Positions 26,235-34,494 of a DNA stretch of 64,000 nt are shown here, piece after piece (positions within the stretch are counted from its first letter, which is position 1; each line of letters starts with the position of its first letter). Source of the stretch: Bradyrhizobium sp. BR 10289 (lineage in GTDB: Bacteria > Pseudomonadota > Alphaproteobacteria > Rhizobiales > Xanthobacteraceae); contig NZ_JACOFR010000026.1 in the NCBI RefSeq assembly GCF_019455385.1, forward strand, positions 29,718 through 93,717. Direction: 5' to 3'. The notes under the pieces are model-generated. The model was not told where the DNA came from and did not search any database. It saw nothing but the letters and a program-made list of their open reading frames with translations. The translations under genes were made by a program, and so were the position numbers.

Positions 26235-28988
26235 ATGTCCAAGGATGCAAACTCCGTAGAGAAGCGTATCGATCGATTCTTTTCCGGGCCCGGAGCGCGG
26301 GCCGATGATTGGCGCGATCTCGTGGAAGCAGCGAAGGTCTGGGCGCGGGTCGGCAATCGCGCGGCCTACGATGCGGCGTTGGCCGAGCTCTCGGTGACCG
26401 AGGAATTCCATGGCTATCCCGGTCTGCACCTGATGGCAGTGCTGCGGGAATCCGCAGCGGCGGGCGACGGGGCCACATCGTTCGCGCTTGCGACGAAGAT
26501 TGCCCAGGCGCTGGCGACCCGGTCGTTCCGTCAGCATGCCGGCGACTGGAGCGCGAAGGACGAGGGCAATGGCGACGTGCCTGAGCTGGTGCCGCCCTCG
26601 TTTGGCGGACCCACGACGCGCCGGCCCTATTTCGAAACCCTCATCGTGACCGGCGTGTCATCCACCCAATGGCCGGCACTCGCCGCCGAATGGCGCAAGC
26701 TGCGCCGTCCGGTCGACGGCTTCATCTATGAGCCCGTCATCGTCGGCAGCCTCGAAGACGCGTTCTGTGCGACCATGCTCAACCCTGATATCGCCGCGGT
26801 CATTATCAACGAGGGCTTTGGGCTGCGGTCGCGGCACGATGCGCCGGTCCTTCGCTCGATCATGGCTACGGCCGGGCTCAAGGACGAAGCCGACGCCTCC
26901 GCGCTCCGGCTCGCCCAGATCATCAAGAAGGTCAGGCCGGAACTCGACCTCTACATGATCTCAAATCGCGACGTCGAGGAACTGGCAGGCAATCCCGAGG
27001 CCAACGTCGTCCGCCGTATCTTCTATTCAGTGGAAGAGCTGCTGGAGCTGCATCTATCGATCCTCGAAGGCATCCAGGATCGGTACGACACCCCGTTCTT
27101 CGACAATCTCAAGAAATATGCGCAGCGTCCGATCGGGACGTTCCACGCCCTGCCGATCGCCCGCGGCAAGTCGATCTTCAAGTCGGACTGGATTCGCGAC
27201 ATGGGGGAGTTCTACGGCCCGAACCTGTTCCTGGCCGAGAGCAGCGCCACCACGGGCGGCCTCGACAGCATGCTGGAGCCGACGGGCAACATCAAGAAGG
27301 CGCAGGAGAAGGCCGCCCGCGCCCTCGGTGCCGACCGCGTCTTCTTCGTCACCAACGGCACGTCGACATCGAACAAGATGGCGGTGCAGGCGCTGCTTGC
27401 GCCCGGCGATATCGCCATCGTCGACCGCAACTGCCACAAGTCCCACCATTACGGCATGGTGCTGGCGGGTGCGCAGCCGCTCTATGTCGAAGCCTTCCCG
27501 ATGACGGAATACTCGATGTATGGCGCGGTGCCGTTGAAGACGATCAAGCAGGCGCTGCTCAATGCCAAGGCCGACGGCCGGCTCGACCGCGTCAAGATGG
27601 TCGATCTCACCAATTGCACCTTCGACGGCCACATCTACAACACGCGCCGCGTGATGGAGGAATGCCTCGCCATCAGGCCGGACCTGATCTTCCTGTGGGA
27701 CGAGGCCTGGTTTGGCTTCGCGCGCTTCTCGCCCTTCCTGCGTCGGCGCACGGCCATGGGCGCCGCCAACGAGATCGAGGCGTGGATGCACGATCCGAAG
27801 TCCGTGGTGGCCTATGAGAAGCAGCAGGCCGAACTCGGCAAGAACCCGTCGGACGAGGTGCTGCTCAAGACCAGGCTCATCCCTGACCCCAGACAGATCC
27901 GTCTTCGCGTCTACCAGACCAACTCGACCCACAAGTCGATGTCGGCGATCCGGCAAGGTTCCATGCTCTCGGTGAAGGACGTCGAATTCCACACGGTCGA
28001 GCAGCAGTTCAAGGAAGCGGTCTTCACGCACGCCTCCACCAGTCCGAACCAGCAGCTCATCGCCAGCCTCGACATTTCGCGGCGGCAGATGGAGCTGGAA
28101 GGTTACGGCCTCGTCGCCAATGCGATCGAAATCGCGTTCGCCATCCGCCATGCGGTCAACAACAATCCGCTGATCTCGAAGTACTTCCGTGTGCTGGGCG
28201 CTGACGCCATGGTGCCGGCGCAGTACCGCCAGAGCGGCTTTACCGACTATCTCGCGGCCGGCGTGAACTGGGCAAATACCCTCAAGAGCCTCGACGAGGA
28301 CGAGTTCTGCCTCGACCCGACCCGCATGACCTTGGTGTGCGGAACGGCCGGCTACGACGGCACGCAGTTCAAGGGCATCCTGGCGAGCGACCACAACATC
28401 CAGGTCAACAAGACCTCGCGTAACTCGGTCCTGGTCCAATCCAATATCAACAACACCCGCAGCGACGTCGCGCATCTCATCCGCGTGCTCGCCGAGATCG
28501 CGGGCGAGATCGATCGTGGGCTTGCTCAGGGCGGTGCCAATGCGAGGAAGACCTTTGAGGCACGGGTGACGAGCCTGATGAAGGATGTGCCCGATCTGCC
28601 GAATTTCTCGCATTTCCATCCGAGCTTCCGCGGCGATGCCGGAGCGAAGACCAACGAAGGCGACATCCGAACCGGCTTCTATGCCGCTTATGACGTTGCA
28701 GGTTGCGAGCACATCCGCCTCAACGATCCCGAGATCGACCGGCGGCTGAAAGCGGGACCCGAGCTCGTCTCGGCGAACTTCGTCATCCCGTATCCACCTG
28801 GCTTCCCGATCATGGTCCCGGGCCAGGTCATCACCCAGGAGACCATCGACTTCATGCGCAAGCTCGATGTGAAGGAGATCCACGGCTACGACGCCAAGGA
28901 AGGCCTGAAGCTCGTGCGCACGGAGGCCTTGGCGAAGATCGGCAGGCCCAAGCCTGCGGCCGCGCCGAAGCTCAAGGCCGCATCTTAG
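26235..28988 (+). CDS. Large Orn/Lys/Arg-type PLP amino-acid decarboxylase
   Basis: A 917-aa fold-type I PLP enzyme of the ornithine/lysine/arginine decarboxylase family. Residues about 330-600 hold the PLP core: FVTNGTSTSNK, DRNCHKSHHYG, LWDEAWFGFARFSP and the PLP-binding Lys567 in NSTHKSMSAIRQGSM. A response-regulator-like wing domain precedes it (about 130-270). At 917 residues it is some 150-200 longer than the E. coli enzymes (713-755), mostly at the N-terminus. ATG 26235 follows GGGAG. It sits between two AspT-type exchangers, suggesting a decarboxylation/antiport cycle. The amino acid used cannot be told; aspartate or an aromatic or basic amino acid are possible. Confidence 0.87.
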   Translation: MSKDANSVEKRIDRFFSGPGARADDWRDLVEAAKVWARVGNRAAYDAALAELSVTEEFHGYPGLHLMAVLRESAAAGDGATSFALATKIAQALATRSFRQHAGDWSAKDEGNGDVPELVPPSFGGPTTRRPYFETLIVTGVSSTQWPALAAEWRKLRRPVDGFIYEPVIVGSLEDAFCATMLNPDIAAVIINEGFGLRSRHDAPVLRSIMATAGLKDEADASALRLAQIIKKVRPELDLYMISNRDVEELAGNPEANVVRRIFYSVEELLELHLSILEGIQDRYDTPFFDNLKKYAQRPIGTFHALPIARGKSIFKSDWIRDMGEFYGPNLFLAESSATTGGLDSMLEPTGNIKKAQEKAARALGADRVFFVTNGTSTSNKMAVQALLAPGDIAIVDRNCHKSHHYGMVLAGAQPLYVEAFPMTEYSMYGAVPLKTIKQALLNAKADGRLDRVKMVDLTNCTFDGHIYNTRRVMEECLAIRPDLIFLWDEAWFGFARFSPFLRRRTAMGAANEIEAWMHDPKSVVAYEKQQAELGKNPSDEVLLKTRLIPDPRQIRLRVYQTNSTHKSMSAIRQGSMLSVKDVEFHTVEQQFKEAVFTHASTSPNQQLIASLDISRRQMELEGYGLVANAIEIAFAIRHAVNNNPLISKYFRVLGADAMVPAQYRQSGFTDYLAAGVNWANTLKSLDEDEFCLDPTRMTLVCGTAGYDGTQFKGILASDHNIQVNKTSRNSVLVQSNINNTRSDVAHLIRVLAEIAGEIDRGLAQGGANARKTFEARVTSLMKDVPDLPNFSHFHPSFRGDAGAKTNEGDIRTGFYAAYDVAGCEHIRLNDPEIDRRLKAGPELVSANFVIPYPPGFPIMVPGQVITQETIDFMRKLDVKEIHGYDAKEGLKLVRTEALAKIGRPKPAAAPKLKAAS

Positions 28989-29000
28989 AGGGGATCGGAC

Positions 29001-30701
29001 ATGCAGGGCTTTTTCACATTCCTTCAGCAGTACCCATATCTGCTGCTGTTCTTCGTCGTCGGCCTCGCCGTCTATATCGGTCGGGCCAGCATCAAGGGCT
29101 ATGGTCTCGGCATGGTCGCCGGTGCCATCGTGGTGGGGGCGGGCATCTCGGTCTGGGCCTCAAGCTACGGCGTGAAGCTGGAGCTGAATAATTTTGCCAA
29201 GAGCCTGTTCTATTATCTCTTCATGTACGGCGTAGGCTTGCGGGTCGGTCCATCCTTCGTGAACAGCCTGCGAGGCGACGGCGTCAAGTTTCTGTTTCTC
29301 GCGGTCGTATCCAGCGTGCTGGGGCTGACGTTGGTCGTGCTTGGGGCGAAGCTGTTCGCATTGCCGCCGGGTGCGGCTGGTGGCATGCTTGCGGGATCGC
29401 AGACGATGTCGGCTGCGATCGGCTCGGCGGAACAGGCTGTAACGTCGGGCGTCGTGAAGCTGCCAGCAGGCATGAAGCCGGAAGAGGCCACCGGCATGAT
29501 CGCGCTGTCCTATGGCATCACCTATATCTGGGGTACGGTCGGCATCATCCTGATCTGCAAATATCTGCCGCGCTGGTGGGGCGTCGACGCCAAGGCCGCC
29601 GCAAAGCAGTATGAGCAGGAGTTCGGCGTCAAGGATCTCGAAGGCGGCGGCCTCACCGGCTATCGCCAGTTCGGGCTGCGCGCCTATCGGCTGGAGAATC
29701 CTGCAACCGCCGGCATGAGTATCGCCAAATTCCGCGCGATGAACCCGGAGTACCGGATCGTCAACGTGGGACGGAACGGCGAGCCGCAAGGTGCCGACGC
29801 CGACCTCGTGCTGCAAAAGGGCGACATCGTCGCGCTTGGCGGCTCGACCGAGCATCTCACCGACAAGATGGGCCTGATCGGTCCCGAGGTCGCCGACGCC
29901 AAGACACTCGGCATTCCAATGGACCAGGCGGACATCCTCGTCACCAACAAGGACATGGTGGGACGCACGTTCGAGTCCTTCCGTGACAACGCGATCGCCG
30001 GCCAGTTGCAGGTGACCAAGGTCGAGCGCGGCGGCGTGCAGATTCCGGCCGGTCTGAAGACCAAGCTGGAGCGGATGGACATCGTCTCGGTGGTCGGCCT
30101 GAAGTCCGCCGTCAACGAGCTTGGCGACATGTGGGGCCGTATTGCCCGGACCAACACGTCGACCGATCTGCTGACCCTGTCGGTCGGCATGATCATCGGC
30201 TTCCTGATCGGCATGGTCGAATTCCCGGCGTTCGGCGCAAAGGTCGGCCTCGGCAATGCCGGCGGCTTGCTGCTGTCGGGCGTGATCGTCTCCTCCATCG
30301 TGTCGCGGCTTCGCTTCTTCGGCAACACGCCGAACGCGGCGCGCAATGTGCTCGAGGATCTCGGTCTCGTGGTGTTCGTCGCCATCGTCGGTGTCAATGC
30401 CGGTGCGGGTCTCCTTGCTCAGCTCACCGGCGCGGTTGCGCTGAAGATCTTCATCGTCGGCTTCATCGCCTGCACGATCCCGCCGTTCATCGTCTGGGCG
30501 ATCGGGTTCCACGTATTCAAGATCAATCCGGCCGTGCTGATGGGCGGGGTGGCCGGCGCGCGCTCGCACTCTGGTCCTTGCCGCGAGGCCGCGGTCGAGA
30601 TCCAGAGCACGGTGCCCTGGATCGGCTTCCCGGTCGGCTATGCCGTCTCGGGCATCCTGCTCACGATCTTCGGTTACTTCGCAATGCTTCTGGCTCAATA
30701 G
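29001..30701 (+). CDS. AspT/YidE-type exchanger (second copy)
   Basis: A 566-aa aspartate:alanine-exchanger-family transporter, same layout as the copy at 21891: N-terminal helices (MYGVGLRVGPSFVNSLRGDG), a cytosolic insert with RCK_C-like parts (about 205-385, AYRLENPATAG, LQKGDIVALGG), C-terminal helices with MGGVAGARSHSGPCREAA and PVGYAVSGILL. It begins 12 bp after the decarboxylase, so it is the natural antiporter partner for that enzyme. It differs from the first copy at the C-terminal substrate region, hinting at a different substrate pair. Confidence 0.87.
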   Translation: MQGFFTFLQQYPYLLLFFVVGLAVYIGRASIKGYGLGMVAGAIVVGAGISVWASSYGVKLELNNFAKSLFYYLFMYGVGLRVGPSFVNSLRGDGVKFLFLAVVSSVLGLTLVVLGAKLFALPPGAAGGMLAGSQTMSAAIGSAEQAVTSGVVKLPAGMKPEEATGMIALSYGITYIWGTVGIILICKYLPRWWGVDAKAAAKQYEQEFGVKDLEGGGLTGYRQFGLRAYRLENPATAGMSIAKFRAMNPEYRIVNVGRNGEPQGADADLVLQKGDIVALGGSTEHLTDKMGLIGPEVADAKTLGIPMDQADILVTNKDMVGRTFESFRDNAIAGQLQVTKVERGGVQIPAGLKTKLERMDIVSVVGLKSAVNELGDMWGRIARTNTSTDLLTLSVGMIIGFLIGMVEFPAFGAKVGLGNAGGLLLSGVIVSSIVSRLRFFGNTPNAARNVLEDLGLVVFVAIVGVNAGAGLLAQLTGAVALKIFIVGFIACTIPPFIVWAIGFHVFKINPAVLMGGVAGARSHSGPCREAAVEIQSTVPWIGFPVGYAVSGILLTIFGYFAMLLAQ

Positions 30702-30725
30702 GCGGGCCAAACTCAGGGGAAAGTC

Positions 30726-31151
30726 ATGAAGAAACTGGTTGCCATTGCTGCTCTTGTCCTCGGTTTCGCCGGCTTCAGCGCGCCGTCGCGCGCCGAGACC
30801 GGTAGCGTTGCCGTGGTCTTCACCAAGGGCGGCTTCATCGTCGGTGTCGGAGGCGGCGAGGGCGTGCTGCACCTGCGCGGCAAGAACTATCCGTTCACCG
30901 TATCCGGCATGAGCGTCGGATTGACCGTGGGTGCCTCGACGACCAAGTTCGTCGGGCGTGCGTTGAACTTGCGGGGGCCCGCATCGATCGAAGGCTCTTA
31001 CGCGGTCGGCGGGGCCGGCGGCGCAGTTGCGGCCGGCGCGGGCGCGGTTCAACTGCAAAACGCCAACGGCGTGATCCTGCAGCTCAGCGGGCCAAAGGTC
31101 GGCGCCGAAGTGTCGGCGGCCGTCGGCGGGGTGACGATCCGGTTGAAGTAG
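30726..31151 (+). CDS. Exported EipA/DUF1134-like envelope protein (copy 1)
   Basis: A 141-aa protein with a signal peptide (1-23, ending PSRAET). The mature part is beta-rich with GGFIVGVGGGEGVLHLRGK, YPFTVSGMSVGLTVG and QLQNANGVILQLSGPKVG. This pattern resembles EipA/DUF1134 envelope-integrity proteins, which I can suggest but not prove. A clear paralogue is at 39086. It follows the exchanger by 24 bp and ends the decarboxylase operon at the strong hairpin 31167-31197. Confidence 0.72.
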   Translation: MKKLVAIAALVLGFAGFSAPSRAETGSVAVVFTKGGFIVGVGGGEGVLHLRGKNYPFTVSGMSVGLTVGASTTKFVGRALNLRGPASIEGSYAVGGAGGAVAAGAGAVQLQNANGVILQLSGPKVGAEVSAAVGGVTIRLK

Positions 31152-31166
31152 ACAGTTGACGTAGCA

Positions 31167-31197
31167 AAAACAGGCCGCGCATTGCGCGGCCTGTTTT
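31167..31197. terminator. Strong bidirectional terminator
   Basis: A 14-bp perfect stem (AAAACAGGCCGCGC and its complement) with a 3-nt ATT loop, A-run on one side and T-run on the other, between the convergent exported-protein and ppk2 genes. Confidence 0.92.
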
Positions 31198-31216
31198 CGT
31201 CTATCTCAGACCATCT

Positions 31217-32017
31217 TCAGTAACGCTCTTCCACGAACTTCATGCCACGCAGGCTGGCCTGGTCGTTGTAACGCCCCTTCTCGGAGCGCGGCGGCAGTTT
31301 GACCTTGTCCTTCCTGATGCGCTTGTACGGGATCGAATCCAGCAGATGCGCGATGCAATTGAGCCGCGCCCGTCGCTTGTCGTCGGAACGAACAATGGTC
31401 CAGGGCGCATGCTTGGAGCTCGTTGCTTCGAACATCAGGTCGCGGGCCTTGGAATATTCGTACCAGCGCCGATAGGATTCCGTGTCCATCGGGCTCAGTT
31501 TCCACTGCCGCAACGGGTCGTCGATCCTGGCGCGGAAGCGTCGCTCCTGCTCCTCCATCCCGACCTCGAGCCAGATCTTGATCAGGATGATACCGCTCTC
31601 GACGAGGTGCTTCTCCATCTGCGGACACAGTGCGAGGAATCGCTTGTGGTCCTCGGGTGAGCAAAACCCCATGACGTATTCCACCCCGGCGCGATTGTAC
31701 CAGCTCCGGTCGAAGATCACGACCTCGCCGCCCGCCGGGAAATGCTGCATGTAGCGCTGGATGAAGAGCTGCGACTTCTCACGGTCGGACGGTGCGGGCA
31801 GGGCGACCACGCGGAACACGCGTGGACTGACCTTCTCGGTGATCGCCTTGATCGTGCCGCCCTTGCCCGCGGCGTCGCGGCCTTCGAAGAACACCACGAC
31901 GCGCAGCTTCTTCTCCTTCACCCAGTCCTGGAGATGGCAGAGCTGGACCTGAAGTTTCTCCAGCTCCTTTTCGTAAGTCTTGCGCTTCATGCGCTCTCCG
32001 GCCTCGTCCTTCGCCAT
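31217..32017 (-). CDS. ppk2: Polyphosphate kinase 2 (PPK2)
   Basis: A 266-aa PPK2-family protein: Walker A-like FFEGRDAAGKGGT (about 43-55), lid RVVALPAPSDRE, Walker B-like VIFDRSWYNRAGVE. One-domain PPK2 enzymes transfer phosphate between polyphosphate and nucleoside di- or monophosphates; the class, and so the preferred direction, is not decided here. It lies 41 bp after the unknown gene at 32059-32514 and is probably co-transcribed from the FixK box at 32580. This gives a possible route to make ATP or GTP from polyphosphate when respiration is limited. Confidence 0.9.
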   Translation of the reverse strand: MAKDEAGERMKRKTYEKELEKLQVQLCHLQDWVKEKKLRVVVFFEGRDAAGKGGTIKAITEKVSPRVFRVVALPAPSDREKSQLFIQRYMQHFPAGGEVVIFDRSWYNRAGVEYVMGFCSPEDHKRFLALCPQMEKHLVESGIILIKIWLEVGMEEQERRFRARIDDPLRQWKLSPMDTESYRRWYEYSKARDLMFEATSSKHAPWTIVRSDDKRRARLNCIAHLLDSIPYKRIRKDKVKLPPRSEKGRYNDQASLRGMKFVEERY

Positions 32018-32058
32018 GCCCTGCCTTTCGCTTTACCAACTCGCCCGGAGGATGAGAC

Positions 32059-32514
32059 TCAGTCGCCCCAGGAGATCGAGACGCCGATGTCGCCGGGGAC
32101 GCCGCCCGGGAAGTCGATGATCTGATAGGCGATGCGATAGCCGCGCGGCTTCAGATAGTCGGTCCAGAGCTGGAAGATCTCCTTCGGGATACCGGTCAGC
32201 GTCTTCTCCCAGCCGGCTTCCTGCTGGTTGATGGCGCGCCCCTTGTCGGTGCAGAGCGTGTTGGGAAAGCGATAGACCTGCACCTCGGTCAGCCCGTTGC
32301 GCACCGCACGCTGGATGATGGACGCGGCAAGCTGGATCTTCTCTTCCTCGGTCTTGCCGGAGGGCTTGCTCAGCCGCTCGATCAAGGCGCGCTTTTCGTC
32401 CTCCGCCGCGGCGGCGAGCCGGGCATACTCCTCCGCCTTTTCGGCTTCCTTCAGGGCCGCTTCCTTGCGGATTTGCATGGCATTGGGGATCAGGGTGTCG
32501 AGATTGGCGGACAT
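32059..32514 (-). CDS. Unknown soluble protein with N-terminal coiled coil
   Basis: A 151-aa protein. Residues about 14-55 are a charged Ala/Glu/Lys-rich helix likely to form a coiled coil; the rest is a small alpha/beta domain (AVRNGLTEVQVYRFPNTLC, GYRIAYQIIDFPGG). No known motif or signal peptide. First gene of the minus-strand unit with ppk2, 72.5 bp from the centre of the FixK box shared with the plus-strand operon. Function unknown; conserved position before ppk2 in relatives would be a useful clue. Confidence 0.7.
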   Translation of the reverse strand: MSANLDTLIPNAMQIRKEAALKEAEKAEEYARLAAAAEDEKRALIERLSKPSGKTEEEKIQLAASIIQRAVRNGLTEVQVYRFPNTLCTDKGRAINQQEAGWEKTLTGIPKEIFQLWTDYLKPRGYRIAYQIIDFPGGVPGDIGVSISWGD

Positions 32515-32579
32515 TGCCGACGTCTCCTGCTGCTCAGTTTCAGGCTAGGGCAAGGCTAGGTCGGAAGGGCGCCATTCCG

Positions 32580-32593
32580 TTGATTCAAATCAA
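32580..32593. promoter_or_regulatory. Shared FixK/FNR box, ppk2 unit and hlyD unit
   Basis: Sequence TTGATTCAAATCAA, perfect TTGA-N6-TCAA. Its centre is exactly 72.5 bp from both divergent starts (32514 and 32659). Confidence 0.83.
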
Positions 32594-32658
32594 GCAAAGG
32601 AGCTTCGAGCGTCGCCAAACTGGATCGAGGCGGCCCGATCCCTGATCAGGAGAGCACG

Positions 32659-33117
32659 TTGAGCGAGCAGCTTCATCCGATGGCACCACACCATCTGCCC
32701 TTCTACATCATCTCGCCAGGCGAGACGGATGCGCTGATGATCGTGACGGGCATCATCCTGATCGCGGCCGTCTTTGCGGTGGGGCTGTTGTACTGGCATT
32801 TGCACAGCCTGCCGGAGCGCATGGCGCACAAGACCCAGAAGCTGCAGTTCGAGGTCGTCGCCGTGCTGGGACTTCTCGCCCTGTTCACGCACGAGCATTT
32901 GTACTGGATCGCGGCCCTGATGCTTGCGCTGATCGAGCTGCCGGATTTCGGAACGCCGCTGCGCAGCATCGCCGGGTCGGTGGAAAAGATCGCAGACAGC
33001 GCGTCACCGGTTGGTGCGAGCGAGACACCCCAGCCGGACAGGGCGGCCGCCCCAGCGACGATCGGTCGGGAGGATCAGATCGCCGAAACCGAGCAAAAGG
33101 TGCGCAGCCATGCTTGA
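32659..33117 (+). CDS. Small inner-membrane protein, DUF3302-like
   Basis: A 152-aa protein with two membrane helices (about 26-48 and 66-90), HSLPERMAHKTQKLQFEVV between them, then a long soluble tail rich in Ala and Pro. The size and order of features, and its place just before an HlyD-type gene, recall the YibI/YiaW (DUF3302) proteins that pair with YibH/YiaV in enterobacteria; similarity is suggestive only. The start is TTG 32659, set by AGGAG at 32648; ATG 32680 is the alternative. It overlaps the next gene by 8 bp. Confidence 0.68.
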   Translation: MSEQLHPMAPHHLPFYIISPGETDALMIVTGIILIAAVFAVGLLYWHLHSLPERMAHKTQKLQFEVVAVLGLLALFTHEHLYWIAALMLALIELPDFGTPLRSIAGSVEKIADSASPVGASETPQPDRAAAPATIGREDQIAETEQKVRSHA

Positions 33118-34345
33118 GCTCATCATCTGCTCGGTGTTGACCATTCTCCCCGACTACCTCTATCGGCGCTTTGCGCAAGGAAAACGGTTCGGCAAGGAGA
33201 TCACGCTCTTTTCGGTCTGGTACGAGCTGCGCTGGGGTATCACCGGCTGCCTGATGCTGACCGTGGCGCTGATCACCAGCGTTTTCTTCTTCCATCCGGC
33301 GACTTCCAACGCGGCGATGCTGTTCCGGACCGTCCCGATCCTGCCCGAGGGGTCGGGCCGCGTGGCCGAGGTCAATGTCGGCTACAGCCAGGCTGTGAAG
33401 AAAGGCGACGTCCTTTTCAGACTGGACAATTCGAAGCAGACGGCCGCGCTGGAAACGGCCAGGCGCAAGGTCGCCGAGATCGATGCGTCCATGGCGTCCG
33501 CGAGGGCCGACGTCGTCAAGGCCGAGGCGCAGATCCAGGAAGCCCGGGCCAGCTATCAGCAGGCCAAGGACGAGCTCGAAGTCAAGACGGAGCTGCAGCG
33601 TCGCAATCCCGGCATCGTGCCGCAGCGCGACATCGAGAAGCTTCAGGTCGTGGCCGACCAGCGTCAGGCGGGCATCGACGCCGCCCTCGCGGCGAAGGAA
33701 TCGGCTGCCTTGCAGGTGTCGACGCTGTTGCCGGCGCAAAAGGCCAGCGCGGAAGCCTCACTGGCCGAGGCGCAGGTCGATCTGGACAAGACCTTCGTCC
33801 GTGCCGGCGTCGACGGACGTGTCGAGCAATTTCTCGTGCGCGCCGGCGATGTGGTCAATCAGCTGATGCGGCCCGCGGGAATCCTGATTCCCGCGGGGGC
33901 CGGCCGAGAGAGGCTGCAGGCCGGCTTCGGCCAGATCGAAGCCGGCGTGATGAAGGAGGGCATGGTTGCCGAGGCCACCTGTGTATCGAGGCCATGGGCC
34001 GTCATTCCCCTGGTCGTGACCACCGTGCAGGATTACATCGCGGCCGGCCAGTTTCGCACCGGCGAACAGCTCATCGAGGCGCAGAATCTCGCCAAACCGG
34101 GGACGATTCTGGTGTTTATGGAGCCGCTCTACAAGGGCGGCCTCGACGGCGTGACGGCCGGCAGCACCTGCATCGTGAACGCCTACACCAGCAATCACGA
34201 CGAGATCATCGACCCCAAGACGTCGACCGGCAGGCGCATCGTCCTCCATGCCATCGACGCGATTGGCTTCGTCCACGCGCTTTTGTTGCGGATCCAGGCG
34301 TTGTTGCTGCCGTTCAAGACGCTGATCTTCAGCGGTGGCCACTAA
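33110..34345 (+). CDS. HlyD-family membrane fusion protein (YibH/YiaV-like)
   Basis: A 411-aa protein with one or two N-terminal membrane segments (about 1-16 and 42-63), a lipoyl-like half (RVAEVNVGYSQAVKKGDVLFRLDN), a long coiled-coil hairpin (about 100-215, rich in Ala, Glu, Gln), then the second lipoyl half (VRAGVDGRVEQFLVRAGDVV) and a beta-barrel. Such proteins form the periplasmic bridge of export systems, but no pump or outer-membrane partner is adjacent. ATG 33110 overlaps the small membrane protein gene; both follow the FixK box at 32580. Confidence 0.82.
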   Translation: MLELIICSVLTILPDYLYRRFAQGKRFGKEITLFSVWYELRWGITGCLMLTVALITSVFFFHPATSNAAMLFRTVPILPEGSGRVAEVNVGYSQAVKKGDVLFRLDNSKQTAALETARRKVAEIDASMASARADVVKAEAQIQEARASYQQAKDELEVKTELQRRNPGIVPQRDIEKLQVVADQRQAGIDAALAAKESAALQVSTLLPAQKASAEASLAEAQVDLDKTFVRAGVDGRVEQFLVRAGDVVNQLMRPAGILIPAGAGRERLQAGFGQIEAGVMKEGMVAEATCVSRPWAVIPLVVTTVQDYIAAGQFRTGEQLIEAQNLAKPGTILVFMEPLYKGGLDGVTAGSTCIVNAYTSNHDEIIDPKTSTGRRIVLHAIDAIGFVHALLLRIQALLLPFKTLIFSGGH

Positions 34346-34494
34346 TTCGCAATGGACCGTGAAGATCGGGCACCCACTCGACCCGTCCCGATCGGCGGCT
34401 TGGAACGGTGTCGGTGTAACAGGCACTGGTGCAGTTGCGGCCAAATGTGCTGTGATGGCGCCGTCGGCAGGGTCTGCCGCCGTCGGAGTAAAAC

